64,000 bases of DNA, taken from positions 62,001 through 126,000 of the forward strand of contig CAZGVO010000011.1 of NCBI GenBank assembly GCA_964529175.1, written 5' to 3'. Every line of letters begins with the position of its first letter. Position 1 is the stretch's first letter. Of the stretch, positions 44,490 through 52,145 are shown in pieces. A program made the translations under genes and the position numbers. The notes beneath the pieces are model-generated. The model did not search any database, was not told the origin of the DNA, and saw only the letters and a program-made list of their open reading frames with translations. This stretch comes from JAAFJM01 sp964529175. GTDB taxonomy: Bacteria > Bacteroidota > Bacteroidia > UKL13-3.

Positions 44490-45581
44490 TTGAAAAAAAA
44501 TGTATTCAGTTTTGGAGTAATACTGTTTGTATTGCTTGCTATTGGCGGATCTTATTCGTTTACCCAAAAAGCTAAAAAGCCAAAAGTTAAAAAAGTGATT
44601 TTTATAATTGGCGATGGAATGGGGCTTGCTCAAATTAGTGGAGCCATGAGCGAAAGTAGCGACCGCAATGCTTTTGAAAGGTTTAAGGTAATTGGCATGA
44701 GCAAAACTTCATCGGACGATAATTACGTAACCGATAGCGGTGCTGGTGCTACTGTTTTTGCCATTGGTAAAAAAACTTTCAATTACGGAATTAGTGTAGG
44801 AACTGATTCATTGCCATATCCAAGTTTATTTGAAATGATGAAAACGAAAAACATGGCAACTGGTGTAGTTGTTACTTCATCTATTACACACGCAACCCCT
44901 GCTTGTTTTTATGCACATGTTTCATCGCGCAAAAGCGAAGATGATATTGCAGAATTTTTATTAAAAGGTAATTGCGATATAGCTATTGGTGGTGGAACCA
45001 AGTTTATTACCGATAGAAAAGATAAAAAGAATTTAACTGAGTTATTGCAACTGAATGGTTTTATTGTAAAAACCGATACTACCAATAATTTTGAGCCGTT
45101 TAGTGGCAACAAACAAGTTTACACTTTAGCTTACGATGGCATGAAACGTAAACTAGATGGCAGAAATGATTTTTTGAAACTTGCTTCTATGCATGCAATC
45201 AGTCAGTTAAATAACAGCAAAAATGGTTATATGTTAATGATTGAGGGAAGTCAAATTGATTGGGGCGGACACGATAATAATTACGAGTACATGAAAACAG
45301 AATTGTACGATTTAAATCAAACCATTAATGCGGTTTTAGATTATGCTCAAAAACAAGGAGATATATTAGTGGTGGTTACAGCAGACCACGAAACTGGTGG
45401 ACTTTCTTTACATCCAAACAAAGACAATAAAAAACAATTTAAGCCTAATTATTCTACTGGAGGTCATTCAGGAATAATGGTTCCTGTTTTTGCTTTTGGC
45501 CCTGGAGCTGAATTGTTTGGTGGAATTTACGAAAACACCCAAATTCATTATAATTTCAAACAATTATTAGGGTTGGAGTAA
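44490..45581 (+). CDS. alkaline phosphatase family protein, exported
   Basis: I place the start at the TTG at 44490, which gives 363 residues and a clean signal peptide (KKNVFSFGVILFVLLAIGG). The frame also runs back to a TTG at 44445, and no ATG fits. The phosphatase core shows IIGDGMG (metal Asp), the nucleophile in TDSGAGAT (Ser83 in this numbering), HVSSR, DWGGHDNN and TADHETGG, with a last His in GGHSG. This matches the zinc/magnesium alkaline phosphatase (PhoA) family, somewhat shorter than E. coli PhoA. It releases phosphate from esters in the periplasm. No pho-type operator was recognised. Confidence 0.88.
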   Translation: MKKNVFSFGVILFVLLAIGGSYSFTQKAKKPKVKKVIFIIGDGMGLAQISGAMSESSDRNAFERFKVIGMSKTSSDDNYVTDSGAGATVFAIGKKTFNYGISVGTDSLPYPSLFEMMKTKNMATGVVVTSSITHATPACFYAHVSSRKSEDDIAEFLLKGNCDIAIGGGTKFITDRKDKKNLTELLQLNGFIVKTDTTNNFEPFSGNKQVYTLAYDGMKRKLDGRNDFLKLASMHAISQLNNSKNGYMLMIEGSQIDWGGHDNNYEYMKTELYDLNQTINAVLDYAQKQGDILVVVTADHETGGLSLHPNKDNKKQFKPNYSTGGHSGIMVPVFAFGPGAELFGGIYENTQIHYNFKQLLGLE

Positions 45582-45588
45582 AATGATA

Positions 45589-45683
45589 AAGGTTGGTGAG
45601 GACACCAACCTTGGACGAAACTACAAAGTCAGTTCGAGCGTAGTTGAGAACATGTTTAAAATATCGAATACGCTCGACATGAC
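45589..45683. repeat. two REP-like inverted repeats
   Basis: First a 10-bp stem with a 4-nt loop (45589-45598 with 45603-45612, AAGGTTGGTG/CACCAACCTT). Then near-complementary arms at 45628-45642 and 45669-45683 containing TCGAGCGTA/TACGCTCGA. No T-run follows, so these look like intergenic repeat elements rather than a standard terminator. Confidence 0.55.
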
Positions 45684-45719
45684 TATTAAAATGGGATAAT
45701 AAATTACAAAACATAAAAA

Positions 45720-46370
45720 ATGAAAGAAATAAAACAATTGATAAAAAACCTTTTGCTTATTGAATGGCGCGAGCGCTACGCTCTAAATGGAATTTTATTG
45801 TATGTTTTTTCGTCTATCTTCACCGTGTCGCTTTCGGTTAAAATGCTTAATTTACCTACATGGAACGCCATTTTTTGGGTTTTGATTTTATTTAGTTCCA
45901 TCAATGCCATTGCTAAAAGTTTTATAGCCGAATCAAAAGGTAAAATGCTTTACTTTCATGGTTTAATTTTACCAGAACATTTAATTTTAGCAAAATCAAT
46001 TTACAGTGCCATTTTAAATTTAGTACTCAGTTTTATTGCCTTGTTGTTTTACAGCACTGTTTTAGGCAACCCTATTCATAGTTTAGGGTTTTATTGTTTA
46101 ATATTGGTTTTAGCATCCGTTGGTTTTGCATTTACCTTTACCATGATTTCGGCCATTGCGCAAAAAAGCGGGAACGGAAACCTGCTTATGCCTATTTTAA
46201 GTTTCCCTATTATTATTCCATTTTTGCTTTTACTCATCAAATCGAGTAAAAAAGCCATGGATGGCATAGATGTAAGCCTAATTTATACTGATTTATTCCT
46301 TTTAGTAGCTATGAATGTTTTGGTGGCAGCGTTGGCTTATGTATTATTTCCTTTTTTATGGAAAGAATAG
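45720..46370 (+). CDS. ccmB: heme exporter-type permease CcmB
   Basis: A 216-residue inner-membrane protein with six hydrophobic helices. The N-terminal ELLL-like block here reads LLLIEWRERYALNGILLYVFSS, then GKMLYFHGLILPEHLILAKSIY and GNGNLLMPILSFPIIIPFLL. This pattern matches CcmB, part of the CcmAB(C) system of cytochrome c maturation. No ccmA, ccmC or other ccm gene is adjacent. The lone ATPase at 6149 could supply ATP hydrolysis but that is speculative. The gene follows an intergenic repeat and probably has its own promoter. Confidence 0.85.
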   Translation: MKEIKQLIKNLLLIEWRERYALNGILLYVFSSIFTVSLSVKMLNLPTWNAIFWVLILFSSINAIAKSFIAESKGKMLYFHGLILPEHLILAKSIYSAILNLVLSFIALLFYSTVLGNPIHSLGFYCLILVLASVGFAFTFTMISAIAQKSGNGNLLMPILSFPIIIPFLLLLIKSSKKAMDGIDVSLIYTDLFLLVAMNVLVAALAYVLFPFLWKE

Positions 46371-46415
46371 CCTAAAACAAACTTCAAGCTATTTATTTAC
46401 ACTTTTTAAAGGTAA

Positions 46416-46655
46416 TTAGTCAATTACTTTTCCGTCTTCTCTTGGGCCTCTCAAGTGAATTACCAATCCATTTAAAAAATTACGCATTATTTGGTCGCCA
46501 CATTCCTTGTATTTTGGATGATCTTCTTTTCTGAAAAATGCGCCAAGCTCACTTGCGGAAATATTAAAGTTCACCAATTTTAAAATTGCAATAATATCAT
46601 CATTGGTTAAATGAAGTGCTACGCGTAGTTTTTTAAAAATATCGTTGTTGCTCAT
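46416..46655 (-). CDS. DUF1456 family protein, single-repeat form
   Basis: A 79-residue protein matching one DUF1456 unit: NNDIFKKLRVALHLTNDDI, then FNISASELGAFFRKEDHPKY and MRNFLNGLVIHLRGPREDG. E. coli YehS carries two such units, so this is a half-size version. The function of the family is unknown. It converges with ccmB and diverges from the HTH regulator gene at 46994, with the operator array in between. Confidence 0.85.
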   Translation of the reverse strand: MSNNDIFKKLRVALHLTNDDIIAILKLVNFNISASELGAFFRKEDHPKYKECGDQIMRNFLNGLVIHLRGPREDGKVID

Positions 46656-46781
46656 AATTATTTTTCAAATATAAAATTTTATACGCAATTGTCAGGTGCT
46701 AAATAAATCTACCAAATTTCACTTCTTAATTTTATAATAATACAATCACATTTTGACTAATCTTTATGATTATTTACAGGG

Positions 46782-46807
46782 TTTACAAATGTATTTACTA
46801 TTGTAAA
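46782..46807. promoter_or_regulatory. distal operator-like inverted repeat
   Basis: TTTACAA (46782-46788) and TTGTAAA (46801-46807), with the octamer ACAAATGT at 46785-46792. It carries the same words as the main array 95 bp downstream. Confidence 0.4.
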
Positions 46808-46901
46808 TAGAGGCATTTTAAGCCTAAAACATATCCATAAACAATTAATAAAGAGTATATTAACACTAAAAAGCTGAAATTATTGTTTAGTAGCTTAAAA
46901 C

Positions 46902-46931
46902 ACAAATGTAAACCACGTGCTTTACATTTGT
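46902..46931. promoter_or_regulatory. operator 1 of the HTH regulator promoter
   Basis: Perfect 11-bp inverted repeat, ACAAATGTAAA at 46902-46912 and TTTACATTTGT at 46921-46931, 8-bp spacer. Its right arm contains the -33 TTTG of the promoter. Confidence 0.7.
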
Positions 46932-46957
46932 ATTTGCGCTAAACATTTGTAAATTTG
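46927..46957 (+). promoter_or_regulatory. consensus promoter of the HTH regulator gene
   Basis: TTTG at 46927-46930, 19 bp, TAAATTTG at 46950-46957. The transcript would start near 46964, about 30 nt before the ATG. Confidence 0.7.
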
Positions 46958-46972
46958 CAGCTTTACAAATGT
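46943..46972. promoter_or_regulatory. operator 2 of the HTH regulator promoter
   Basis: Perfect 11-bp inverted repeat, ACATTTGTAAA at 46943-46953 and TTTACAAATGT at 46962-46972, again with an 8-bp spacer. It covers the -7 box and predicted transcript start. Confidence 0.7.
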
Positions 46973-46993
46973 GCTATATAACTGATTTTCAAT

Positions 46994-47452
46994 ATGGATA
47001 AACTTAACAAACGTGTATGTGAAATAATGGAGCGTTTTTGCGGCTCTAAATCAATATTTGCTACTGAATTGGGTGTTGGCTTACCTGTAATTACCCATAT
47101 TTCATCAGGAAGAAATAAGCCTGGAGTAGATATTTTACAAAAAATACTACACACCTACCCTACTATTGATGCCACTTGGTTAATGATAGGAAAAGGCGAA
47201 ATGATAAAGACTGAAAAACCTTCGTTAAATATTGATAATGAAATCAATAATATCAAAAATTTGGCTAACCATCTGGAGCAATTCAAGGAAAACACAGCCT
47301 CAGTTATCAGTTATCATAAGCTATTTATGGATGAATTAAGGCATTTTACCGAATTGGATAGTATTTTACTAAAAACCCAAGTTGGTATGAACGAAATTCA
47401 GCAAAAAATGGACGAAGAATTGGCTAGATTAAAAGTAAAAGTGGATAAATAG
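46994..47452 (+). CDS. helix-turn-helix transcriptional regulator, probably autoregulated
   Basis: A 152-residue protein. The N-terminal 65 residues form an XRE/CI-like HTH: MERFCGSKSIFATELGVGLPVITHISSGRNKPGVDILQKIL, ending with the WLMIGKGEM turn typical of Bacteroidota prophage-type regulators. (Motif quoted in parts: GSKSIFATELGVG, ITHISSGRNKPG, WLMIGKGEM.) The C-terminal half is a coiled coil (about 75-150) that probably makes a dimer or tetramer. Five copies of one octamer and two perfect inverted repeats straddle its promoter, so autorepression is likely. No other target gene is evident; DUF1456 lies divergent. Confidence 0.82.
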   Translation: MDKLNKRVCEIMERFCGSKSIFATELGVGLPVITHISSGRNKPGVDILQKILHTYPTIDATWLMIGKGEMIKTEKPSLNIDNEINNIKNLANHLEQFKENTASVISYHKLFMDELRHFTELDSILLKTQVGMNEIQQKMDEELARLKVKVDK

Positions 47453-47656
47453 ATATGATGCTATATATTATTGATAAATAGATATTTATATTATATAATT
47501 TAGGAATATATTACCAAGTAATATCCTATATAAATTACCACTGTATTTTCATTTATTAATAAAACACTCCTTATGTTATTACGAAATTAATTTACTGATG
47601 CTTGGCTTCTGCTTTTTTCTAACGCCTGAGAGTGGGCTAAAAAAATCATAAAAACT

Positions 47657-47689
47657 TTTGACTGAATATAAATGTTAATTGTATGTTTG
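47657..47689 (+). promoter_or_regulatory. consensus promoter of the Nfu gene
   Basis: TTTG at 47657-47660, 21 bp, TATGTTTG at 47682-47689. The transcript would start near 47696, which rules out translation from the upstream ATG at 47679. Confidence 0.65.
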
Positions 47690-47723
47690 CATATCGAACT
47701 TAATTAGACTAAATAAAAATAAG

Positions 47724-48299
47724 ATGACTGAAAATACTGAATACTGGAATATATACGCTGAACAAACTCCTAATCCTGAAACGATGAAGTTTGTTTTTAA
47801 TAAAATGATTTTGCCTGATGAGGCCGAAGATTATCCAACTAAAGAAAAAGCAAACGCCTCTCCTCTAGCTAAAAGTTTATTTGAATTTAGTTTTGTAAAT
47901 GGTGTTTTTGTTATGAATAATTTTGTGACTATTACAAGAAGTCCTGAAACTGAATGGCACGAAATTACACCTATTGTTAAAGAATTTTTAAAGGCTTATG
48001 TAGAAGCTGGTGAACCAATTAGCTATAAATCTGATAAATCTAATATTCAAGGTGCTGATAATATTATAGTTGCTCAAATTTTAGATATTTTAGATACTTA
48101 TATTAAACCAGCAGTTGAAAACGATGGCGGAATGATTTCGTTTAAATCGTTTAACGAGGAAAGTGGCTTGGTAACTGTTGAATTGAAAGGTTCTTGTAGC
48201 GGTTGCCCTTCATCTACGGTAACTTTAAAACGCGGTATTGAAGGATTGTTAACCCGCATGGTTCCTCAGGTTAAAGAAGTGGTGGCAGAAAGCCTATAA
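47724..48299 (+). CDS. Nfu/NifU-like iron-sulfur cluster carrier
   Basis: 191 residues from the ATG at 47724 (MTENTEYWNIYAEQTPNPET). The longer frame from 47679 begins inside the promoter and is rejected. The N-terminal Nfu domain (about 6-95, AEQTPNPETMKFVFN and ASPLAKSLFEF) is followed by the NifU-like C-terminal domain (about 115-190) with the cluster-binding CSGC in GSCSGCPSSTVTLKRGIE. Nfu proteins pass 4Fe-4S or 2Fe-2S clusters to client enzymes. Monocistronic, with its own consensus promoter. Confidence 0.93.
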   Translation: MTENTEYWNIYAEQTPNPETMKFVFNKMILPDEAEDYPTKEKANASPLAKSLFEFSFVNGVFVMNNFVTITRSPETEWHEITPIVKEFLKAYVEAGEPISYKSDKSNIQGADNIIVAQILDILDTYIKPAVENDGGMISFKSFNEESGLVTVELKGSCSGCPSSTVTLKRGIEGLLTRMVPQVKEVVAESL

Positions 48300-48372
48300 A
48301 AGATTATTTTTTGATTACATACAAAAGTCAATTCATTTTTGAGTTGGCTTTTTTTATATTTACGCTTTAATT

Positions 48373-48795
48373 ATGACACCTTTAGACTTACAACTGAATC
48401 AAATTTTAAATATTTTGCCTAGCCAAAAGCCAGGTTTTATTTATACCATTCCGTTTACCCCTAATTTGCTCAATCACTTTAATAGTGTGCATGCAGCAGT
48501 TATTTTTTCGCTTGCCGAAGCTACAAGCGCACAGTTTTTACTTCAAAATTTTGAAGCATTTCAACATGAGTTTATTCCTTTGCTTAGAAGTACACAAACC
48601 AAGTATAAACAACCTGCATTTTCGGCTATTTATGCCAAAGTTGAATTTAAAAATACCAGTAAAGAACTTGTAATAACTGATTTGCAAACTAAAAAACGTG
48701 CATTGGTAACCATTTCAGTAACAGTTCATGATGAGGAGGAAAAATTAATTTTCATCAGTGAGCTTGAATGGTTTTTAACCTTAAAAACTAATTGA
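48373..48795 (+). CDS. hotdog-fold thioesterase-like protein (DUF4442 type)
   Basis: A 140-residue protein with hotdog-fold character. The central helix segment NHFNSVHAAVIFSLAEATS corresponds to the NxxGxxHggaxxxLxE pattern of PaaI/YiiD-type thioesterases, and the later strands read AIYAKVEFKN and ALVTISVTVHDEE. A substrate cannot be named. The TATATTTA near 48355 is a near match to the -7 box. The GDSL lipoprotein gene starts 23 bp after its stop and may be cotranscribed. Confidence 0.78.
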   Translation: MTPLDLQLNQILNILPSQKPGFIYTIPFTPNLLNHFNSVHAAVIFSLAEATSAQFLLQNFEAFQHEFIPLLRSTQTKYKQPAFSAIYAKVEFKNTSKELVITDLQTKKRALVTISVTVHDEEEKLIFISELEWFLTLKTN

Positions 48796-48818
48796 CGCCT
48801 TAAAACGTATATGATGGT

Positions 48819-49532
48819 ATGAAGTTTTTTCAAATAATTTGTTTGGCAGCAGTGTTAAGTGCTTGTAGCAAACAAACCACTACCATTAGCCAACCAATTG
48901 TACCCAATACACCACAATCTGATACTTTTAAAGTAAATTATTTAGCCCTTGGCGACTCTTACACCATTGGGCAAAGTGTTGCATTTGCGGAAAATTTCCC
49001 TAATCAATTGGCAAAAGCGCTGACTAACGATACCATTTTATTTAATGAAGTAAAAATTATAGCCACCACCGGCTGGACAACCACCAATTTGATTGATGCT
49101 ATCAATAATCAAAATTTGGATAAAAAGTACAACTTGGTTTCGCTTTTAATTGGGGTGAACAATCAATACCAAAATAAACCCATAGAACTCTATAAAACTG
49201 AATTTAAAACACTTTTAAACAAAGCCATAGCATTAGCTAATTTTGATACCAACAAGGTTTTTGTGGTTTCTATTCCCGATTATGGTTTCACTCCTTTTGG
49301 TAAAAATAACCAAAGCACCATTTCTGCTCAACTTGAAAGTTACAATCAAATTAATAAAAACATAACAGATTCATTAAATGTGAGTTATATGAACATTACG
49401 CCTATTTCGCAAATGGGTTTAACCAATCCTGAATTAGTAGCCTCCGATGGTTTACACCCAAGTGCTGCCATGTATAAAATGTGGGTTGACCTAATGAAAC
49501 CTATGGTTTATAAAAAAATAGTGGGTAAATAA
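48819..49532 (+). CDS. SGNH/GDSL-family esterase lipoprotein
   Basis: A 237-residue lipoprotein (Cys16 in LSACSK). The GDSL block I is LALGDSYTIG (nucleophile Ser), block III LIGVNNQ gives the oxyanion Gly/Asn, and block V DGLHPS carries the catalytic Asp and His. All four SGNH residues are present. It probably acts as a lipase, esterase or deacetylase on the cell envelope. Ends 7 bp before the convergent 49540 gene. Confidence 0.92.
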   Translation: MKFFQIICLAAVLSACSKQTTTISQPIVPNTPQSDTFKVNYLALGDSYTIGQSVAFAENFPNQLAKALTNDTILFNEVKIIATTGWTTTNLIDAINNQNLDKKYNLVSLLIGVNNQYQNKPIELYKTEFKTLLNKAIALANFDTNKVFVVSIPDYGFTPFGKNNQSTISAQLESYNQINKNITDSLNVSYMNITPISQMGLTNPELVASDGLHPSAAMYKMWVDLMKPMVYKKIVGK

Positions 49533-49539
49533 TGGTTTG

Positions 49540-50172
49540 TTATTTCTTAAAGTTGGCGTTATTCCTTTTAGTATCTTTCCAATGGGTTATACCTATTTGT
49601 TCAAAATACTTTTTTATTAAGCTAAGTTGATTGTTACATTTTGACAAACTGTTTTCAAGTAGTTTGTCTTTTGTTACATAAGAATTGCACTCAAAACAAA
49701 TTTCAAAAAAGTCAATCACCCTGTTATTAGAATCTAAAAAAACAATGGCGTGTCGAGGAAAATAACAACCTTGCACTGTTCTAGCATTTGCATAACAACG
49801 TTTTCCTTCACCATAGTTAAATATAATATTTGTTAATTGGTTTATCTGTGTGCTATCAAGTGTTATTATTTGTTTTAAATTCTTTTTTACCAAACTATCA
49901 TTTTGAATAAGTGCAGGACTAGTTGAACCAAAATTTGAATTTAGCCTGAAATAGCTTTCAAAAGTTACCACCATAATGGTTTTAGCTTGGTTGAATGGAT
50001 AATTTTGAAGTAGTTTAGTGGTATTTATATTTTTTATTTTATAACAATTACAATCGTTTACCATTTTGTCAGTTGGTGGTTTAGGTGGTAAAGATTTTTT
50101 ATTTTTTACCTGACCAAAACTAATGCAAAAGCTTAGGGTAAAGAGTACAATTATGATTATTTTGGCTTTCAT
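49540..50172 (-). CDS. exported protein of unknown function
   Basis: A 210-residue exported protein with a signal peptide (about 1-20, CISFGQ). Mature part has several Cys (CNCY, CYANA, GCYFPRHAIVFLD, CFECNSY) that could form disulfides or bind a metal. The FPRHAIVFLDSNNRVIDFFEICFEC region is strand-rich. It resembles unnamed Bacteroidota proteins that I cannot assign. Its 5' side faces the 50249-50309 repeat. Confidence 0.68.
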   Translation of the reverse strand: MKAKIIIIVLFTLSFCISFGQVKNKKSLPPKPPTDKMVNDCNCYKIKNINTTKLLQNYPFNQAKTIMVVTFESYFRLNSNFGSTSPALIQNDSLVKKNLKQIITLDSTQINQLTNIIFNYGEGKRCYANARTVQGCYFPRHAIVFLDSNNRVIDFFEICFECNSYVTKDKLLENSLSKCNNQLSLIKKYFEQIGITHWKDTKRNNANFKK

Positions 50173-50248
50173 GGTATAACAATATTAATAAAATAAACAC
50201 CAAACCTAAAATGTTTTGTTTGGGTGTTTATTGAAATGGTTTTGAATT

Positions 50249-50309
50249 TTGTAGAGACGTTGCGTGCAACGTCTTTTTTGTTGGGGCGTAACTTGTTAAG
50301 TCTCTACAA
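50249..50309. repeat. palindromic GTAGAGACGTTGC-type repeat, copy 1 (with internal insert)
   Basis: Outer arms TTGTAGAGAC (50249-50258) and GTCTCTACAA (50300-50309) enclose an inner palindrome GACGTTGC/GCAACGTC (50256-50263 with 50266-50273) and about 25 bp of other sequence. The 32 bp at 50230-50261 match 51412-51443 at 31 positions. Confidence 0.75.
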
Positions 50310-50362
50310 TTTCCCGCACAGTAAGAATTATTTTCTTCAAAAATCTTTATATTGCCTTTGAT

Positions 50363-51409
50363 ATGCTTGTAAAAAAACATCAAATAACTATTGGTTTATT
50401 TATTCTTATTCAAGTTGCATTTTTATTTACTGCAAAGGCACAAAAATCATTTGTTTATTATGGTTTAGGTAATGGTGACGGCTACGGAATAAAGCAAATC
50501 AACATACAAAATTATTCAGATACCATCTGCATAACACCTCCAATTTATCACAGCATCGGAAACTTCAATAAATTTGGCTTGGCTACAATTGCAAGGTCTG
50601 CTCCTTTTTTTTCTCTTATTAATCCAAAAACTCCTTATTATTACCATCCTTCAGACGATTCAATTATTATAAATTACTGGTATTTATATTATCCTGATAG
50701 TAGCTTTAACAACTATAAGGTAGTTGGAAGTGTTTTGGATAAGCAAAGATATTATTTTGACTTTTTAGTAAGTAATCAAAAAAACAATGTTTTACATTAC
50801 CACAATTTTTATAATCTAACAATGGAAGATTTGTTTGGTTATCAACACAAAAATTTTGTTGATCAATGGGGGAATTTTTATCCAAATGTTTTTAATTTTT
50901 CAACTGAAAATATATTGAATGGAAGTGAACTAATCTTTTTTCATGAACAAGAAGGACTAATAAATGAAAATGGTAAAGTTATTTTACCTCTTATTTATGA
51001 TTATGTTGGTTTGGAATATAACGAAACATTACTCTCTTGTCAAAATCCAATTTACCCAATTGTTTACAGAAACAAATTAGGGTTTATTGATTCATTAGGC
51101 AAGGTAATTATTGAACCGAAGTTTGAAAATAATATTCATTCTGAAGGGGTGAAGGACATGACCGAAGGAGAAAGATTTGAAATAAATAGATTTTTTGATG
51201 GTATTTGTAAAATAGAAGAAAATGATAGATTTGGCATAATTGATACAACTGGAAAAGTAATTATACCTTTAATTTATGAGCATATTTATTTTGATTTTTC
51301 CAATAAACACGACATACCTTATGAACATATTGATTATATAACCGCCCAAGATAACTTAGGTAATTCGTTTAAATACAATTTAAAAGGAAACCTGATTGAA
51401 AATAAATAA
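50363..51409 (+). CDS. exported WG-repeat protein
   Basis: A 348-residue exported protein with a hydrophobic signal at about 8-26. Three WG/KWG-type repeats are clear in the C-terminal half: GLINENGKVILPLIYDYV, GFIDSLGKVIIEPKFEN and GIIDTTGKVIIPLIYEHI. The N-terminal 180 residues may hold more diverged units (Tyr- and Asn-rich). WG repeats are thought to form beta structures for binding; no enzyme motif is seen. The gene is bracketed by two copies of the same palindromic repeat (50249 and 51431). Confidence 0.78.
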   Translation: MLVKKHQITIGLFILIQVAFLFTAKAQKSFVYYGLGNGDGYGIKQINIQNYSDTICITPPIYHSIGNFNKFGLATIARSAPFFSLINPKTPYYYHPSDDSIIINYWYLYYPDSSFNNYKVVGSVLDKQRYYFDFLVSNQKNNVLHYHNFYNLTMEDLFGYQHKNFVDQWGNFYPNVFNFSTENILNGSELIFFHEQEGLINENGKVILPLIYDYVGLEYNETLLSCQNPIYPIVYRNKLGFIDSLGKVIIEPKFENNIHSEGVKDMTEGERFEINRFFDGICKIEENDRFGIIDTTGKVIIPLIYEHIYFDFSNKHDIPYEHIDYITAQDNLGNSFKYNLKGNLIENK

Positions 51410-51430
51410 TTATTGGAATGGTTTTGAATT

Positions 51431-51462
51431 TTGTAGAGACGTTTAATTAAACGTCTCTACAA
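51431..51462. repeat. palindromic GTAGAGACGTT-type repeat, copy 2
   Basis: A perfect 32-bp palindrome: TTGTAGAGACGTTT followed by AATT and the exact reverse complement AAACGTCTCTACAA. Its left flank matches copy 1 outside the palindrome as well, so both copies share ancestry beyond the element. Confidence 0.8.
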
Positions 51463-51538
51463 CGCCAACAGAAAACGCTTTTCGCCTCTTTTTCTATGCT
51501 TATTTATTTATATTTGGAAATAAAAATTTGTATACCAA

Positions 51539-52138
51539 ATGCTAAAATCTATTAAATATCTATTTATAATCCATCTAATTTTTTTTACGAATTTAGTTTT
51601 AGCTCAAACTAAATTGATTGCTTTTAAAAGCCATAGTGGAAATATGGAAATTTTTAAAAATGCTTACGAAGAAAATTTGTTTGATTTACCAAATTCTAAC
51701 TTTGGAATGGCTCCTGAACCTACTATAGAGGAGGCTGCCTTAGATAGCCTAATTTATTTAAATGATACTGCTGTTGTTATGGTAACAAGTAATTATTGTA
51801 TGAGGGCAATTAGTAAAAAGTATAGAGCATGGAGGCCCGGAAGAGATACGGTTTATAACCACCCTTTGTTTTGTAAAAAACACGCTCTTGACAGTATAAA
51901 AGATGTTTTAAAAACCTCGTATAATTTCGCCAATAGTATGGATACTGTTAAGTTTATTGGCTACGATAATTTGAAAAAAGTAAAGTCGAAAAAAAAGCAA
52001 AAAGGTTTTATCAATGCATTTTTCTTTGATAATAACAACAATAACTTCAATTTACTATCAATATTTATTTCAATAATTTTAGCTTCTATTCTATTTGTTT
52101 TATTAAATCAAAAGCTCAAAAAAAGGCTAAATTACTAA
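51539..52138 (+). CDS. exported or membrane protein of unknown function
   Basis: A 199-residue protein with a signal peptide (about 1-22, LVLAQ) and a C-terminal membrane segment (about 172-190) followed by a basic tail, so it is probably anchored with a periplasmic body. The body has KSHSGNMEIF and RPGRDTVYNHPLFC stretches that I cannot match to a family. TATATTTG at 51509-51516 fits the -7 box. The next membrane-protein gene starts 7 bp after its stop. Confidence 0.65.
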   Translation: MLKSIKYLFIIHLIFFTNLVLAQTKLIAFKSHSGNMEIFKNAYEENLFDLPNSNFGMAPEPTIEEAALDSLIYLNDTAVVMVTSNYCMRAISKKYRAWRPGRDTVYNHPLFCKKHALDSIKDVLKTSYNFANSMDTVKFIGYDNLKKVKSKKKQKGFINAFFFDNNNNNFNLLSIFISIILASILFVLLNQKLKKRLNY

Positions 52139-52145
52139 TAATTTC

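Larger units (their letters stand above)
46656..46993. other. 338-bp regulatory region between DUF1456 and the HTH regulator
   Basis: No open frame. It contains five copies of ACAAATGT or its complement ACATTTGT (46785, 46902, 46924, 46943, 46965) and a consensus promoter at 46927-46957. These are listed separately. Confidence 0.8.

Noticed and set aside
47444..47485. 13-bp direct repeat GATAAATAGATAT at the end of the HTH gene
   Set aside because: Short, AT-rich and partly coding; likely chance or slippage.
47620..47660. CTGAGA-containing segment that recalls a TPP riboswitch
   Set aside because: The other conserved TPP elements are missing and no thiamine gene follows.
47679..47723. N-terminal extension of the Nfu protein
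   Set aside because: The upstream ATG lies inside the consensus promoter, before the predicted transcript start.
50194..50230. Hairpin TAAACACC-AAAC/GTTTGGGTGTTTA as a terminator
   Set aside because: It lies between divergent gene starts, has a bulge and no T-run in a useful direction.
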